Assembly: GCA_938073895.1 (NCBI GenBank)
Contig: CALJFB010000009.1
Location: forward strand, 1 to 60,171
Length of the DNA: 60,171 nt
From: an uncultured Flavobacteriaceae bacterium
Lineage (GTDB): Bacteria; Bacteroidota; Bacteroidia; Flavobacteriales; Flavobacteriaceae
Reading direction: 5' to 3'
This document shows, one piece after another, positions 1-8,306 of this stretch. How positions within the stretch are numbered: the stretch's first letter is position 1; the number at the start of each line of letters is the position of its first letter. The translations under genes were made by a program, and so were the position numbers. The notes under the pieces were generated by a model. It did not search any database, was not told the origin of the DNA, and saw nothing but the letters and a program-made list of their open reading frames with translations.

Positions 1-2175
1 GGATGCAATTAATCCTTGTAATATTTCTGTTTCGTTTACCGTTAAATCAATAATAGTGAAACCATCGGCGGTTGCATCATCACATATTTCTAAATCTGTT
101 GGTGTATCTAATATTTGTGGTGATGGATAAACTATTAGTTGAAAAGAAGATGTAGTTGCACAATTAGAGTTTGTATTCTCTACATTATAATATATGGTTT
201 GATTGTTCTGAACAATATTTAAATATGGATTAGCCGTAATTGGGTTGACTTGATTTGTTGCATCTGAAGGTGTTTCGAAATATGTAACAGTTGTATCTGT
301 ATTGCCTCCAGAAATTTGAGTAGTAATAATGCTTAAATCGAACTCTCCAAAACCGTCTGCATCTGGATCACAATATTCAAATGGATCTGGCGTTGGAAAT
401 ATTGGACTTGGAATAATGGTAATGTCAAAACTGGTCTCATCAGGACAATTAGGTATTGTTCCTGTTTCATAGTAAATATAGATAGTTTGGGAAGTAGTAA
501 CAATATCACCAGCATTTAATTGCGTTCCAGTTCCGTTTGTAGCAGTGTAATAATTCCCATTTGTAAGTATTGGTAACGTATAACTTGAGCAAGCATTTTG
601 GTCAGAAAGAGAATCTGCAATGTTTCCACTAATTGTAACAGTAAAATCGGATTGATTCGAACAGTTATTAGGAGCAGTTCCAACATTATTAAAAATATAA
701 ATAGTTTGATTTGTTGTAATAACATCACCAGCATTTAGTTGCGTTCCGGTTCCATTAATTCCAGTGTAATAATTTCCGTTAGTAAGTGCGCCAAGTGTGA
801 AAGAAGTACAATCAGTTTGGTCTGCAATAGAATCTACTGGTGGATTTCCACCAATTGTAACAGTAAAATCGGATTGATTCGAACAGTTATTTGGTGCGGT
901 TCCAACATTATTAAAAATATAAATAGTTTGAGTTGTTGTAATAGCATCGCCAGCATTTAGTTGCGTTCCGGTTCCGTTAGTTCCAGTATAATAATTTCCG
1001 TTTGTAAGTGCGCCAAGTGTGAATGAGGTACAAGCTGTTTGGTCTGAAATTGAATCTACTGGTGGATTTGAAACTTGTAATTGCGCAGTAGCTGAAAATA
1101 AGTTACAACTTGAAGATGTAATTTCGCAGTAGTATTGGTTATTGTTAAACGATAATGCTGCGTTTGTAATAGTTAATGTATTTGTAGTCGCACCAGAATA
1201 ATTGATATTATTAACAACATTTATCCAGTTTCCAGAACTATTTAGTGTTTTCCATTGGTAAGAATACGTGTCTGTACCAGAAACAGTCACCGTAAAAGTT
1301 GCATTACTATTTTCGCAAATATTTTGAGAATTTGGAGATGTTATTGTTGGAGTATTATTTGGAATTGGATTTGCTATATGCATATCTAAATCTGAACAAT
1401 CTTCTTGAGAGTTTATGTTCCAATCGCTGACATCGTAGGTCGTTTGAGGTATTGGAGCATTTGCATTTCTGATAATAGTGTAGCCTCTTTCGTTTGGAGT
1501 ATTAACAATATCTATAAGCGTTCCGTTTTTAAAAAGTTTAAATTCGTCGTTGTCATTAAGTCCAGTACCTACGTTAAGATCTGCTGTTAGAGTTGGGCAA
1601 TCTGATCCGCTTCCTAATAAAAGAATAAAAGTATCTAAAGCAGGAATTGTTCCTAATAAGGTATAAGTATTACTTGGCATTGGATTACCAACATCTCCAA
1701 AACGTTCAATAATATAAACGCCATCTAAAACTATAGCTGTATTTGTAGGGTTATAAAGTTCTATTGCAGCATAACTTCCAGAATCTGCATCATATATTTC
1801 AGAAATATAAATATCTGCAGTAGTACAAGAAGAATTTGTTATTGTGAAATCTGAAGGTGAATTTCCTACACATCCACCAGAACTTGTAATAGAAATAATA
1901 GATGTTTCTGACGCTCCAGAAGGAATTGTTGCTATTATTTCTGTATCATTTATAATATTAAATAGAGCATTTGTTCCATTAAACGTTACTGTTGTAGCGG
2001 CGTTAAAGTTACTTCCAGTAATAGTAATTAATGTGTTTTCTGGACCATTTGTAGGAGAAAAAGCTGTAATTATTGGATTTGGGCACTCAAAAGTGTAATT
2101 TGTAGTGTTAGAAAATCCTGCTTTAAAGCTTAATAAAATGGTGATAAAACAGATAACTAATTTAGAATATTTCAT
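1..2175 (-). CDS. Large secreted repeat protein (IPT/TIG, lamin-tail, Ig-like and 74-aa repeats), C-terminus outside window
   Basis: The minus-strand frame is open from an ATG at 2175 to the window edge (725 codons, no stop), so the gene is partial at its C-terminus. Residues 1-22 form a Sec signal peptide. Residues about 28-110 resemble an IPT/TIG fold (SPTNGPENTLITITGSNF). Residues about 112-260 look like a lamin-tail domain (ADIYISEIYD, then AAIELYNPTN). Residues about 273-368 look Ig-like, with YQWK and YYCEI. Three 74-residue tandem repeats follow from residue 371. The visible end carries modules of the form CDxDxDGFxxFDL that recur in the neighbouring surface protein. Flavobacterial proteins of this build are usually T9SS substrates, so a type A or B sorting domain is expected beyond position 1; that is inference. 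Adhesion is the likely role. A good promoter lies just upstream, so it is probably transcribed separately from the gene at 2266-4597. Confidence 0.85.
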   Translation of the reverse strand, partial: MKYSKLVICFITILLSFKAGFSNTTNYTFECPNPIITAFSPTNGPENTLITITGSNFNAATTVTFNGTNALFNIINDTEIIATIPSGASETSIISITSSGGCVGNSPSDFTITNSSCTTADIYISEIYDADSGSYAAIELYNPTNTAIVLDGVYIIERFGDVGNPMPSNTYTLLGTIPALDTFILLLGSGSDCPTLTADLNVGTGLNDNDEFKLFKNGTLIDIVNTPNERGYTIIRNANAPIPQTTYDVSDWNINSQEDCSDLDMHIANPIPNNTPTITSPNSQNICENSNATFTVTVSGTDTYSYQWKTLNSSGNWINVVNNINYSGATTNTLTITNAALSFNNNQYYCEITSSSCNLFSATAQLQVSNPPVDSISDQTACTSFTLGALTNGNYYTGTNGTGTQLNAGDAITTTQTIYIFNNVGTAPNNCSNQSDFTVTIGGNPPVDSIADQTDCTSFTLGALTNGNYYTGINGTGTQLNAGDVITTNQTIYIFNNVGTAPNNCSNQSDFTVTISGNIADSLSDQNACSSYTLPILTNGNYYTATNGTGTQLNAGDIVTTSQTIYIYYETGTIPNCPDETSFDITIIPSPIFPTPDPFEYCDPDADGFGEFDLSIITTQISGGNTDTTVTYFETPSDATNQVNPITANPYLNIVQNNQTIYYNVENTNSNCATTSSFQLIVYPSPQILDTPTDLEICDDATADGFTIIDLTVNETEILQGLIAS
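409..1074 (-). repeat. Three tandem 222-bp (74-residue) coding repeats
   Basis: Units lie at 853-1074, 631-852 and roughly 409-630, with an exact period of 222 bp between the first two. Those two units differ at only about 20 positions by eye (about 90% identical DNA). The third is more diverged but keeps the protein pattern DQxxCxxxxLxxLTNGNYYT, then GTGTQLNAGD, then QTIYI. The repeats are in frame within the secreted protein encoded at 1-2175. High DNA identity between adjacent units suggests recent duplication or gene conversion. Confidence 0.9.
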
Positions 2176-2199
2176 TTAAAAACGGATAATTAATATTTA

Positions 2200-2230
2200 C
2201 AAAGTTAAACATATGTTATCGTAATCAAAA
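2200..2230 (-). promoter_or_regulatory. Bacteroidota promoter for the secreted repeat protein
   Basis: On the minus strand a -33 TTTTG (2226-2230) and a -7 TAACTTTG (2200-2207, matching TAnnTTTG) are separated by 18 bases. The -7 box lies about 25 bases ahead of the ATG at 2175. This is the best complete Bacteroidota-type promoter I see in the window. Confidence 0.65.
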
Positions 2231-2265
2231 AAAATATAAGTATCAAGTTTAGGATGTCCTTATTA

Positions 2266-4597
2266 TTATCGTTTTAGAGTGAAATGACCTGTTGTAACTT
2301 GATTGTTAGATCTTGTAATTACATACCAATAATCTTCTGTTGGTAAAGGTATGCCATCAAATTTTCCATCCCAACCTATAGATTTAGCTGGTAATTGCTT
2401 TAAAAGTTTTCCGTATCTATTAAAGATTTTAATATCAAGATTATAATCTTTGGTTTTTGTAATTCCTAGAGGTTTCCAATAATCGTTAAATCCATCAGAA
2501 TTTGGAGTAAAATATTTTGGAATGCCTAATATTGAAATAGTTTGTATTGCAATACCACAACCATCTTTTTCTCTAACATAAATGGTGTGATTTCCTGGCG
2601 ATACATTTGTAAGTATATTTGAATCTTGATAAATTATAGATGGATTATCTATGGCATATTCAAAATTACCTGCGTTTAAAGTTTCTACGGTTACAGTATT
2701 GTTGTCTGATAATTCTGTAAATGTAATATCAGAAATTATTGGCGCTTCTATTTCTGTAACAGTTATGGTTTGAGCTGCTGTACAATTATTAATATTAGTA
2801 ACTGTAAACACATAAGTTCCAATAGTATTAACATCTAAAGTTGTTGTGTTTTCTAATAAAGGCATGCCATTAAACGTCCAAGAAAATGTATCAGAAAGTT
2901 CTGTATTTAAATTGTTTCCAAAAAGTGTAATGGTATTTGGAAAATTATTAACACAATAACTTGTTGTATAATCTAGATCTACTTCGGGTTTATTTAAAAC
3001 AACTAGAGTTGCAGAGCTAAGGCTAAAACAGCTATTTGCTGTGGTATTTACTCTTATAAAAATAGTTTGAGTATTTGGTATTGTATTAGTAAAATTACTA
3101 TTTAAACCATTTGTGTTAGCTAACGCATCTGTTTCAGTTAAATAAAAACTTGTAGTTGCGTTTGTTGGGATTTGTGGTGCTATTTGAGTACTAATTTGAT
3201 TTAAATCAAAAAGTGTAAAACCATCAATAGTAAGGTCTTCGCAAATTTCTAAAGGCAAAATATTTAGAGCGTTATTAGAGATGGAAAGTGTTAATTCTGC
3301 AATAGATATACAATTGGTATTTCGCTTTCCAATAACTACATACAGGATTTGATTTACACTTGTGTTTTGGTAATTATTTGGGTTTGGTATTGGGTTAATG
3401 TTAGCAATTGCATTTGCTTCAGTTTCATAGAAATCTAAAATTATATCGTCAATCTCAGTAATAATACTAGTTTCAGAATCAAATAAATCATAAGTTGTAA
3501 ATCCATCCTGATTTTGGTCGCATTGTTCTAATGTGGTATTTGTTACAATAGGTAAATTGGCATATTCTACTGTAATTTCGCCATCGGAAATACAAGTGGA
3601 GTTTAAAGACACTTCAACTTGGTAAACTCCAGGAGCAGTAATTGTATACAACGGATTAATTTCTCCTAATAAATCAACACCATTTTTTTTCCATTGGTAA
3701 TCTGTAGCATTACTTTGTGTTGCATCTACAGTTAGAGTTTCAGAACCGCAAAGTGCCGTAAAGTTATTTAGTAGTTTATTTGGACCTAAATCGGTTGTTA
3801 ACTTAAAACTTCCAGCTTCCAAAAAAACAGCAGAGTCGTATCTGTAATTTTGCTCGTCTGCAATAACTAATTTTACGTGATAAGTTTGGTTTGGAATTGT
3901 ACTTGCTGTTGCGGTAAGTACTTTGGTTTGACCATTAAAATTTATTGGAGCAGAGTTATTATTAAAACTTTCAAAATAAATCTCGTTTTCTGCTTGGCAA
4001 GCATTTGGAATCTCTGGATGAACTGTGGTTACTTTTACTGGTGTATTTGTACCAGGTATTAAAGCAATATTTTGGTAATTTAAAGCACCAACAGGTTTTA
4101 TTAAAAAGCCAAATAAGTCTGAATAATTACAAGTACTCGAATTGTTTTCTTGGTATTCTTCTGAAGCAAAAATATATCTAAAGCTAATTTGATCTGCTAT
4201 AGAAACAAAATCGAATTCTAAAATGGTAGCATTTAGCGTTCCTGTTTCTTGTAGTGCAATTTCTAAATCAGTATCTCCAGTCCAATTAGAACCATTATCG
4301 TCTGATAAAGAAGCGTTTGGACCTTGTACATTATTAAGTTTTCCTGTACTTAAAACTATACCAGATTGAAATGGGAAATTAGATCCATTGGCATTAAAAT
4401 AGCCAAAACTTTTTTCTGTATTGCCAAAATCTCCACTAACAGCATTGGTTACAACAACATTTGTTATACAATTACTATCTATTAAGATATCTTCTATAAG
4501 TTGCTGTGGTGAATAGGTTTGTTGGTCTGTAATAACGTTCTGTCCAAAGAATATTACAGAATAAAAAAGTAAAAAAAAATTGTACTAGACCTTTCAT
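2266..4597 (-). CDS. T9SS type B surface protein with choice-of-anchor L domain; frameshifted at the signal peptide
   Basis: The minus-strand frame is open from 4587 to the stop at 2266. It contains no in-frame ATG, GTG or TTG before 3822, so an automatic caller would begin too late. The natural start is ATG 4597 (MKGLVQFF...), but it is one base out of frame. Reading eight instead of nine A's at 4571-4579 joins it to the long frame and gives the signal peptide MKGLVQFFLLFYSVIFFGQ and a 776-residue protein. The N-terminal domain (TYSPQQLIEDILI, then RYIFASEEYQE, then SDLFGFLI) is a choice-of-anchor L domain. Modules with C(D/E)xxxDGFxxFDL follow, then an Ig-like stretch. The last about 85 residues (PKYFTPNSDGFNDYW, then IFNRYGKLL, then YWYVI) are a gliding-motility/T9SS type B sorting domain. 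Likely a secreted, surface-attached protein. The frameshift may be real inactivation, phase variation or a sequencing error. Confidence 0.85.
4571..4579 (-). repeat. A9/T9 homopolymer responsible for the frameshift
   Basis: Nine consecutive A on the plus strand (T9 in the coding strand) lie at codons 7-9 of the T9SS protein gene. With eight the gene would be intact. Its position in the signal-peptide coding region is typical of phase-variable tracts, but nine bases is also a common place for homopolymer sequencing error. Confidence 0.8.
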
Positions 4598-4614
4598 TTT
4601 TAGTAATTGGACTG

Positions 4615-4622
4615 CAAATATA
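4615..4622 (-). promoter_or_regulatory. -7 box (TATATTTG) upstream of the frameshifted T9SS protein
   Basis: The minus strand reads TATATTTG, an exact match to TAnnTTTG, 18 bases before the ATG at 4597. I see no -33 TTTG at the standard spacing. Its presence supports 4597 as the true gene start. Confidence 0.5.
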
Positions 4623-4716
4623 AGGACAAACCGAATGTTAATTCTAAAACAAAATGTTAAAAAACTAAAAGGTTTTATATTACTAAAATAAGCACGTTTT
4701 TTTAAATTAAGCTTAT

Positions 4717-5199
4717 CTAATTAAGTCTATAAATAAACTCTTTTATAGTTTTTTGTCTTGCGTTAGAAAAGCCGTTTTCTGTTCCAATTTTAATAAAATT
4801 ACAGTATTCTAATACTTTTTTAGAGCCTAAATTATTGTAGGCAACGCGACCAAATATAGGTCTTGTGTTTTCTAAAGATAAAAACAGTTTTAGAGCTTTT
4901 GTGGCAATGCCTTTATTCCAGTAGTTTTTATCAATCCAATAGGTTATTTCTGCATTACTATTTATAATAAACTTTGTAACGCTACCAACTATTTTATGAT
5001 CTAAATAAATGGTTTTTTGTGTAATAGTTTGGTCTAATAATAGTTTAGAGTGTTTTTTTATATAAGCCGTTTTGTCTGTTGGATCTTTAGCTGTAAATGC
5101 CGCTAAATAATTGGCGTCTTTATCTAATTGAAACTTAAAAAGTGTTTCTAAATCTTCCAAATTAGTTGGTCTTAATTCTATATTTATTGATTTATCCAT
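4717..5199 (-). CDS. GNAT-family N-acetyltransferase (RimJ/RimL-like)
   Basis: A 160-residue cytoplasmic protein of the GNAT acetyltransferase fold. The N-terminus (IELRPTNLEDLETLFKFQLD) and the segment ITYWIDKNYWNKGIATKALKLFL are typical of the RimJ/RimL-type subgroup, where the WNKGIAT stretch supplies the acetyl-CoA pyrophosphate loop. It ends with the common VLEYCNFIKIG element. The natural substrate cannot be read from sequence; amino groups of proteins or small molecules are usual. It is a single gene facing away from the efflux operon. Confidence 0.85.
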   Translation of the reverse strand: MDKSINIELRPTNLEDLETLFKFQLDKDANYLAAFTAKDPTDKTAYIKKHSKLLLDQTITQKTIYLDHKIVGSVTKFIINSNAEITYWIDKNYWNKGIATKALKLFLSLENTRPIFGRVAYNNLGSKKVLEYCNFIKIGTENGFSNARQKTIKEFIYRLN

Positions 5200-5553
5200 T
5201 AATTAATGTTATCAATTGTAACTTATTTGTAATTCGTAAAAGTGTTGTAATGTTATAATTTGTTTGTCCAAATGCTCTTAAACTATTTGTTATTACAATA
5301 ATCTAATAAGTGGTGTTTTAGATTAGATTTTCCTAATTATTGTAGTTCTTTTTTTTGTAAACTTTTATTTTTACTTATGGATTAAAAGTTCAATAATTAT
5401 AATTTTTAAGTTTAGCTAGAATTAGATGTTCTATAATTCTTAAAATTTAAAGCTAATATAATTAATATTAGTAGACTAACTAAATCAAATAATCTTACAA
5501 AACTGTAATATATTATTTAAAAATAAAGAAAACGTTGCTATCTGTATATTTTC

Positions 5554-5573
5554 TTGGTAACTTTTGTTACCAA
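5554..5573. promoter_or_regulatory. Perfect palindrome, candidate operator of the efflux operon
   Basis: TTGGTAACTTTTGTTACCAA is two perfect 8-base half-sites around a 4-base spacer. It ends 19 bases upstream of the -7 box and so covers the -33 region. A dyad of this size in this place is what a dimeric TetR- or MarR-type repressor would use. No regulator gene is adjacent, so the protein that binds it is unknown. Confidence 0.55.
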
Positions 5574-5592
5574 ATGCTACTTATCTTAAAGC

Positions 5593-5600
5593 TATTTTTG
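5593..5600 (+). promoter_or_regulatory. -7 box (TATTTTTG) of the efflux operon
   Basis: An exact match to the Bacteroidota TAnnTTTG element, 19 bases before the ATG at 5620. The nearest TTTG upstream (5563-5566) is 26 bases away, longer than the usual spacing and inside the palindrome. Confidence 0.5.
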
Positions 5601-5619
5601 TGGTATCAAATTATAGATA

Positions 5620-6927
5620 ATGAGAAAAATAGATATTATGTTACTTTGTTTTTTGTTGCTTAGCTTTTTAGGTTATGCACAAAAAATTGTACCAATTACA
5701 AAAATAGAAGTCTTAAGTAAAGTTTCAAAAAATAATACATCTATTAAAATTTCTGAAGAGGAATTTAATCAGGCCAAAGCAGATTACAAGCAAACTAATG
5801 CAGTGTTCTTACCCAATATTACAGCTAGTCATACCGCAATAGCAACTACAAATCCATTAATGGCTTTTGGATCTAAATTAAATCAGGAAATTTTAACGCA
5901 AAGCGATTTTAATCCAGCATTGTTAAACAATCCTTCTCAAATTGAAAGCTATGCTACTAAATTTGAAATTCTGCAACCACTTATAAATTTAGATGGTATT
6001 TACCAACGTAAAGCGGCAAAGTCTAAAATGGAAGCAATGGCTTTAAAGACGGAAAGAACTTCAGATTATCTAATATTAGAAGTAGAAAAGTCATACATGC
6101 AATTACAATTAGCTTACAAAGCTGTTAACGTCTTGGAAAAAGCATTAACAGCAGCCAATGCAAATAAAAAATTAGCCAACAATAGTTTTAAACAAGGCTA
6201 TTTACAACGTGCAGATGTTTTAAATGTAGAAGTTCGCGTAACCGAAGTTCAAAATCAGTTACAAACAGCCAAAAGTAATGTGCAAAATGCGTCTAATTAT
6301 TTGTCGTTTTTAATGAATGATGAAACCTACATAGTGTACTTACCAACCCATGAATTAACCGTTTCAACATTTTCTGTAGATAGTAAATCAATTTCTGAAA
6401 ATCGTTCAGATATTAAGGCAATGCAATTAGCTTCTAATGCATATGAAGCAATAAATAAAGCAGATAAAATGGATTTTCTTCCAAAATTAAACGCTTTTGG
6501 AAGTTATGAGTTATATGATGACCAAATTTTTCAAGCCAACGCAAATGGTTATTTATTTGGAGCACAATTAAGTTGGGACATTTTTCAGGGATCTAAACGC
6601 TTTGGAAAAGCACAAAAAAGTAAATCAGAATTCGAACAATCAAAACTAGAATACAAACAATATGTATCTCAAAGTAATTTAGAATTAAACAAAGCCAAAC
6701 GTGCATTTCTAGATGCCAAAAACAAATTAAAATTAACAGCTTTAGCTTTAGAACAATCTCAAGAATCTCTAAGAATTAGAACCAATAGATTTAAAGAAGG
6801 TTTAGAGAAAACATCTGATTTGCTAATTTCAGAAACAAAATTTGCTCAAAAACAATTAGAATATTACCAAACTATATTTCAACATAATTACGCACAAGCT
6901 TATTTAAAATTTTTAACGAAACAATAA
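5620..6927 (+). CDS. TolC-family outer membrane efflux protein
   Basis: A 435-residue protein with an N-terminal signal peptide (MRKIDIMLLCFLLLSFLGYAQ). It has the long alanine-, asparagine-, glutamine- and lysine-rich helices of the TolC/OEP fold, duplicated in two halves (for example LQLAYKAVNVLEKALTAANANKK and a mirrored C-terminal set). The segment GAQLSWDIFQGSKRFGKAQK is a typical second OEP repeat entry. Members form trimeric outer-membrane channels that dock to an adaptor and an inner-membrane pump. It is first in a same-strand series with a HlyD-type adaptor and an RND pump, so it is probably the exit duct of that tripartite system. An ATG at 5638 is an alternative start, but 5620 gives the better signal peptide. 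Confidence 0.92.
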   Translation: MRKIDIMLLCFLLLSFLGYAQKIVPITKIEVLSKVSKNNTSIKISEEEFNQAKADYKQTNAVFLPNITASHTAIATTNPLMAFGSKLNQEILTQSDFNPALLNNPSQIESYATKFEILQPLINLDGIYQRKAAKSKMEAMALKTERTSDYLILEVEKSYMQLQLAYKAVNVLEKALTAANANKKLANNSFKQGYLQRADVLNVEVRVTEVQNQLQTAKSNVQNASNYLSFLMNDETYIVYLPTHELTVSTFSVDSKSISENRSDIKAMQLASNAYEAINKADKMDFLPKLNAFGSYELYDDQIFQANANGYLFGAQLSWDIFQGSKRFGKAQKSKSEFEQSKLEYKQYVSQSNLELNKAKRAFLDAKNKLKLTALALEQSQESLRIRTNRFKEGLEKTSDLLISETKFAQKQLEYYQTIFQHNYAQAYLKFLTKQ

Positions 6928-6993
6928 AAAATAGAATCAAGATTAAAGAACCAAAAGCATAAGCTAATATTCTTGCTTAAAAAAACATATAAA

Positions 6994-8073
6994 ATGAATA
7001 AAAAAATATATACCATATTAACCTTATCTGTAGCGCTAATTTTTGCAAGTTGTGGAAACAAAAAAAATAATCCAATACTAGATAATACACCAGCAATTAT
7101 TGTAAAAACTAGTAAGGTTAAAGTTAATACTAATAATCCATTTTTGGCTGTTAGTGGTAAAATTCAAGCATCAAACAGTGCAGATTTAAGTACCAGAATA
7201 ATGGGTTACGTAAATAAGGTATACGTTAATGTTGGCGATAAAGTGCAGAAAGGACAATTATTGGTATCTATTAATAATACCGATTTACAAGCCAAACGAG
7301 CACAAGTAAATGCAGGAATTACTCAAGCAACTGTTGGTTTTAAAAATGCACAAAAAGATTATAATCGTTTTAAAAATTTGTTTGCAGATAATAGTGCTTC
7401 GCAAAAAGAAATGGATGACATGACTGCAAATTTTGAAATGGCAAAAGCACAATTAGAATCTGCTAAGCAAATTAAAAACGAAATTAATGCACAATTTGCT
7501 TACAGTAATATTACTGCACCTTTTAGCGGTATAGTAACTAGCAAAAATGTAGAAGCAGGAAATATGGCAAATCCAGGAGTACCATTAATTAGTATAGAAA
7601 CACCTGGAAATTTTGAGGTAATGGCAATGGTGCCAGAAACAGAAATTTCTGAAATTAAAAACGGAATAACTGTAGATGTCTTAGTAAAATCTATTAATAA
7701 AACTTTAAAAGGAAAAGTAATTGAAGTAAGTACATCTGCAAAACATACAGGTGGACAATATTTAGTAAAAATAGATCTAGACAAAACAGATGTTACTATT
7801 TTATCTGGAATGTTTACAACAGTTCAGTTTCCTATTAAAAGAAAAGCAAAATCGGAACTAGTTTTAATTCCAATTAATGCAATTGTAACCAACGGACAGT
7901 TGTCTGGAGTTTATACAGTTAGCCAAAGTAATACAGCTATTTTACGTTGGTTAAGATTAGGTAGGAATTATGGTAACCAAGTAGAAGTGTTGTCTGGTTT
8001 AAATGGAGATGAAGCTTATATTGTTTCAGCTGAAGGCAAGCTTTATAATGGAGTTAAAATAAGTGTTCAGTAA
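6994..8073 (+). CDS. Efflux RND periplasmic adaptor subunit (HlyD/MFP family), lipoprotein
   Basis: A 359-residue membrane fusion protein. I chose ATG 6994 over an upstream TTG at 6973 because it begins a clean lipoprotein signal (MNKKIYTILTLSVALIFASCG), with the lipobox cysteine at residue 20. The lipoyl half-motifs flank a coiled-coil hairpin: the first is GYVNKVYVNVGDKVQKGQLL, the second SNITAPFSGIVTSKNVEAGN, and the hairpin includes AQKDYNRFKNLFADNSASQKE. Beta-barrel and membrane-proximal domains complete the protein. It should bridge the TolC-like channel upstream and the RND pump downstream. The gap to the pump gene (233 bases) is large for an operon and contains a structured element. 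Confidence 0.93.
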   Translation: MNKKIYTILTLSVALIFASCGNKKNNPILDNTPAIIVKTSKVKVNTNNPFLAVSGKIQASNSADLSTRIMGYVNKVYVNVGDKVQKGQLLVSINNTDLQAKRAQVNAGITQATVGFKNAQKDYNRFKNLFADNSASQKEMDDMTANFEMAKAQLESAKQIKNEINAQFAYSNITAPFSGIVTSKNVEAGNMANPGVPLISIETPGNFEVMAMVPETEISEIKNGITVDVLVKSINKTLKGKVIEVSTSAKHTGGQYLVKIDLDKTDVTILSGMFTTVQFPIKRKAKSELVLIPINAIVTNGQLSGVYTVSQSNTAILRWLRLGRNYGNQVEVLSGLNGDEAYIVSAEGKLYNGVKISVQ

Positions 8074-8306
8074 ATAGTTTTGAGTATTATACAAGGTTTT
8101 ATGTTAGCTAAAAACAGTTGAAGTTTTAACCTTGTAAATAATATTAAGAAGAGTGAACTACACAAGAGTAAGCGCGTTAAGGATAGCAGAGGAAATCCTT
8201 TTTTTGCTGCCATAAATGGCAAAAAAAGATTGTAACGGATAGCCTTTTAAAACGCCCAAAAAAAACAGTAAGATTTTCACTTTTGTGGAATAAAAAAAAG
8301 AATTAA
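8074..8306 (+). other. Structured intergenic element between adaptor and pump genes
   Basis: The 233-base spacer holds a compact folded element. An outer stem pairs GCGTT (8174-8178) with AACGC (8251-8255). Inside it two direct copies of GGATAGC (8181-8187 and 8237-8243) flank a hairpin with arms at 8194-8213 and 8216-8231. A closely similar sequence lies in reverse orientation at 21545-21600 ahead of an unrelated gene. It could be a cis-acting RNA or a small non-coding mobile repeat; I cannot decide. Confidence 0.6.

Larger units (their letters stand above)
5200..5619. other. Divergent intergenic region before the efflux operon
   Basis: Very AT-rich, 420 bases. It contains no ORF I would support. 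The only clear structure is the palindrome at 5554-5573 and the -7 box at 5593-5600, both just ahead of the TolC-family gene. The rest shows nothing recognisable. Confidence 0.7.

Noticed and set aside
409-1074. Regular repeats suggesting a CRISPR-like array
   Set aside because: The 222-bp period is in frame with a long open reading frame and encodes a 74-residue protein module; there are no short identical repeats with unique spacers.
739-2098. Plus-strand small ORFs in the first 2.1 kb
   Set aside because: They are antisense shadows of the open minus-strand secreted protein gene, which has a signal peptide, domains and a promoter.
4571-4597. ATG 4597 as start of a short unrelated peptide
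   Set aside because: The downstream frame lacks any other start codon before 3822 and the two parts join into an ideal signal peptide with one base removed, so one broken gene is more likely.
6973-6993. Upstream TTG start for the adaptor protein
   Set aside because: It adds residues before a perfect lipoprotein signal; ATG 6994 fits better.
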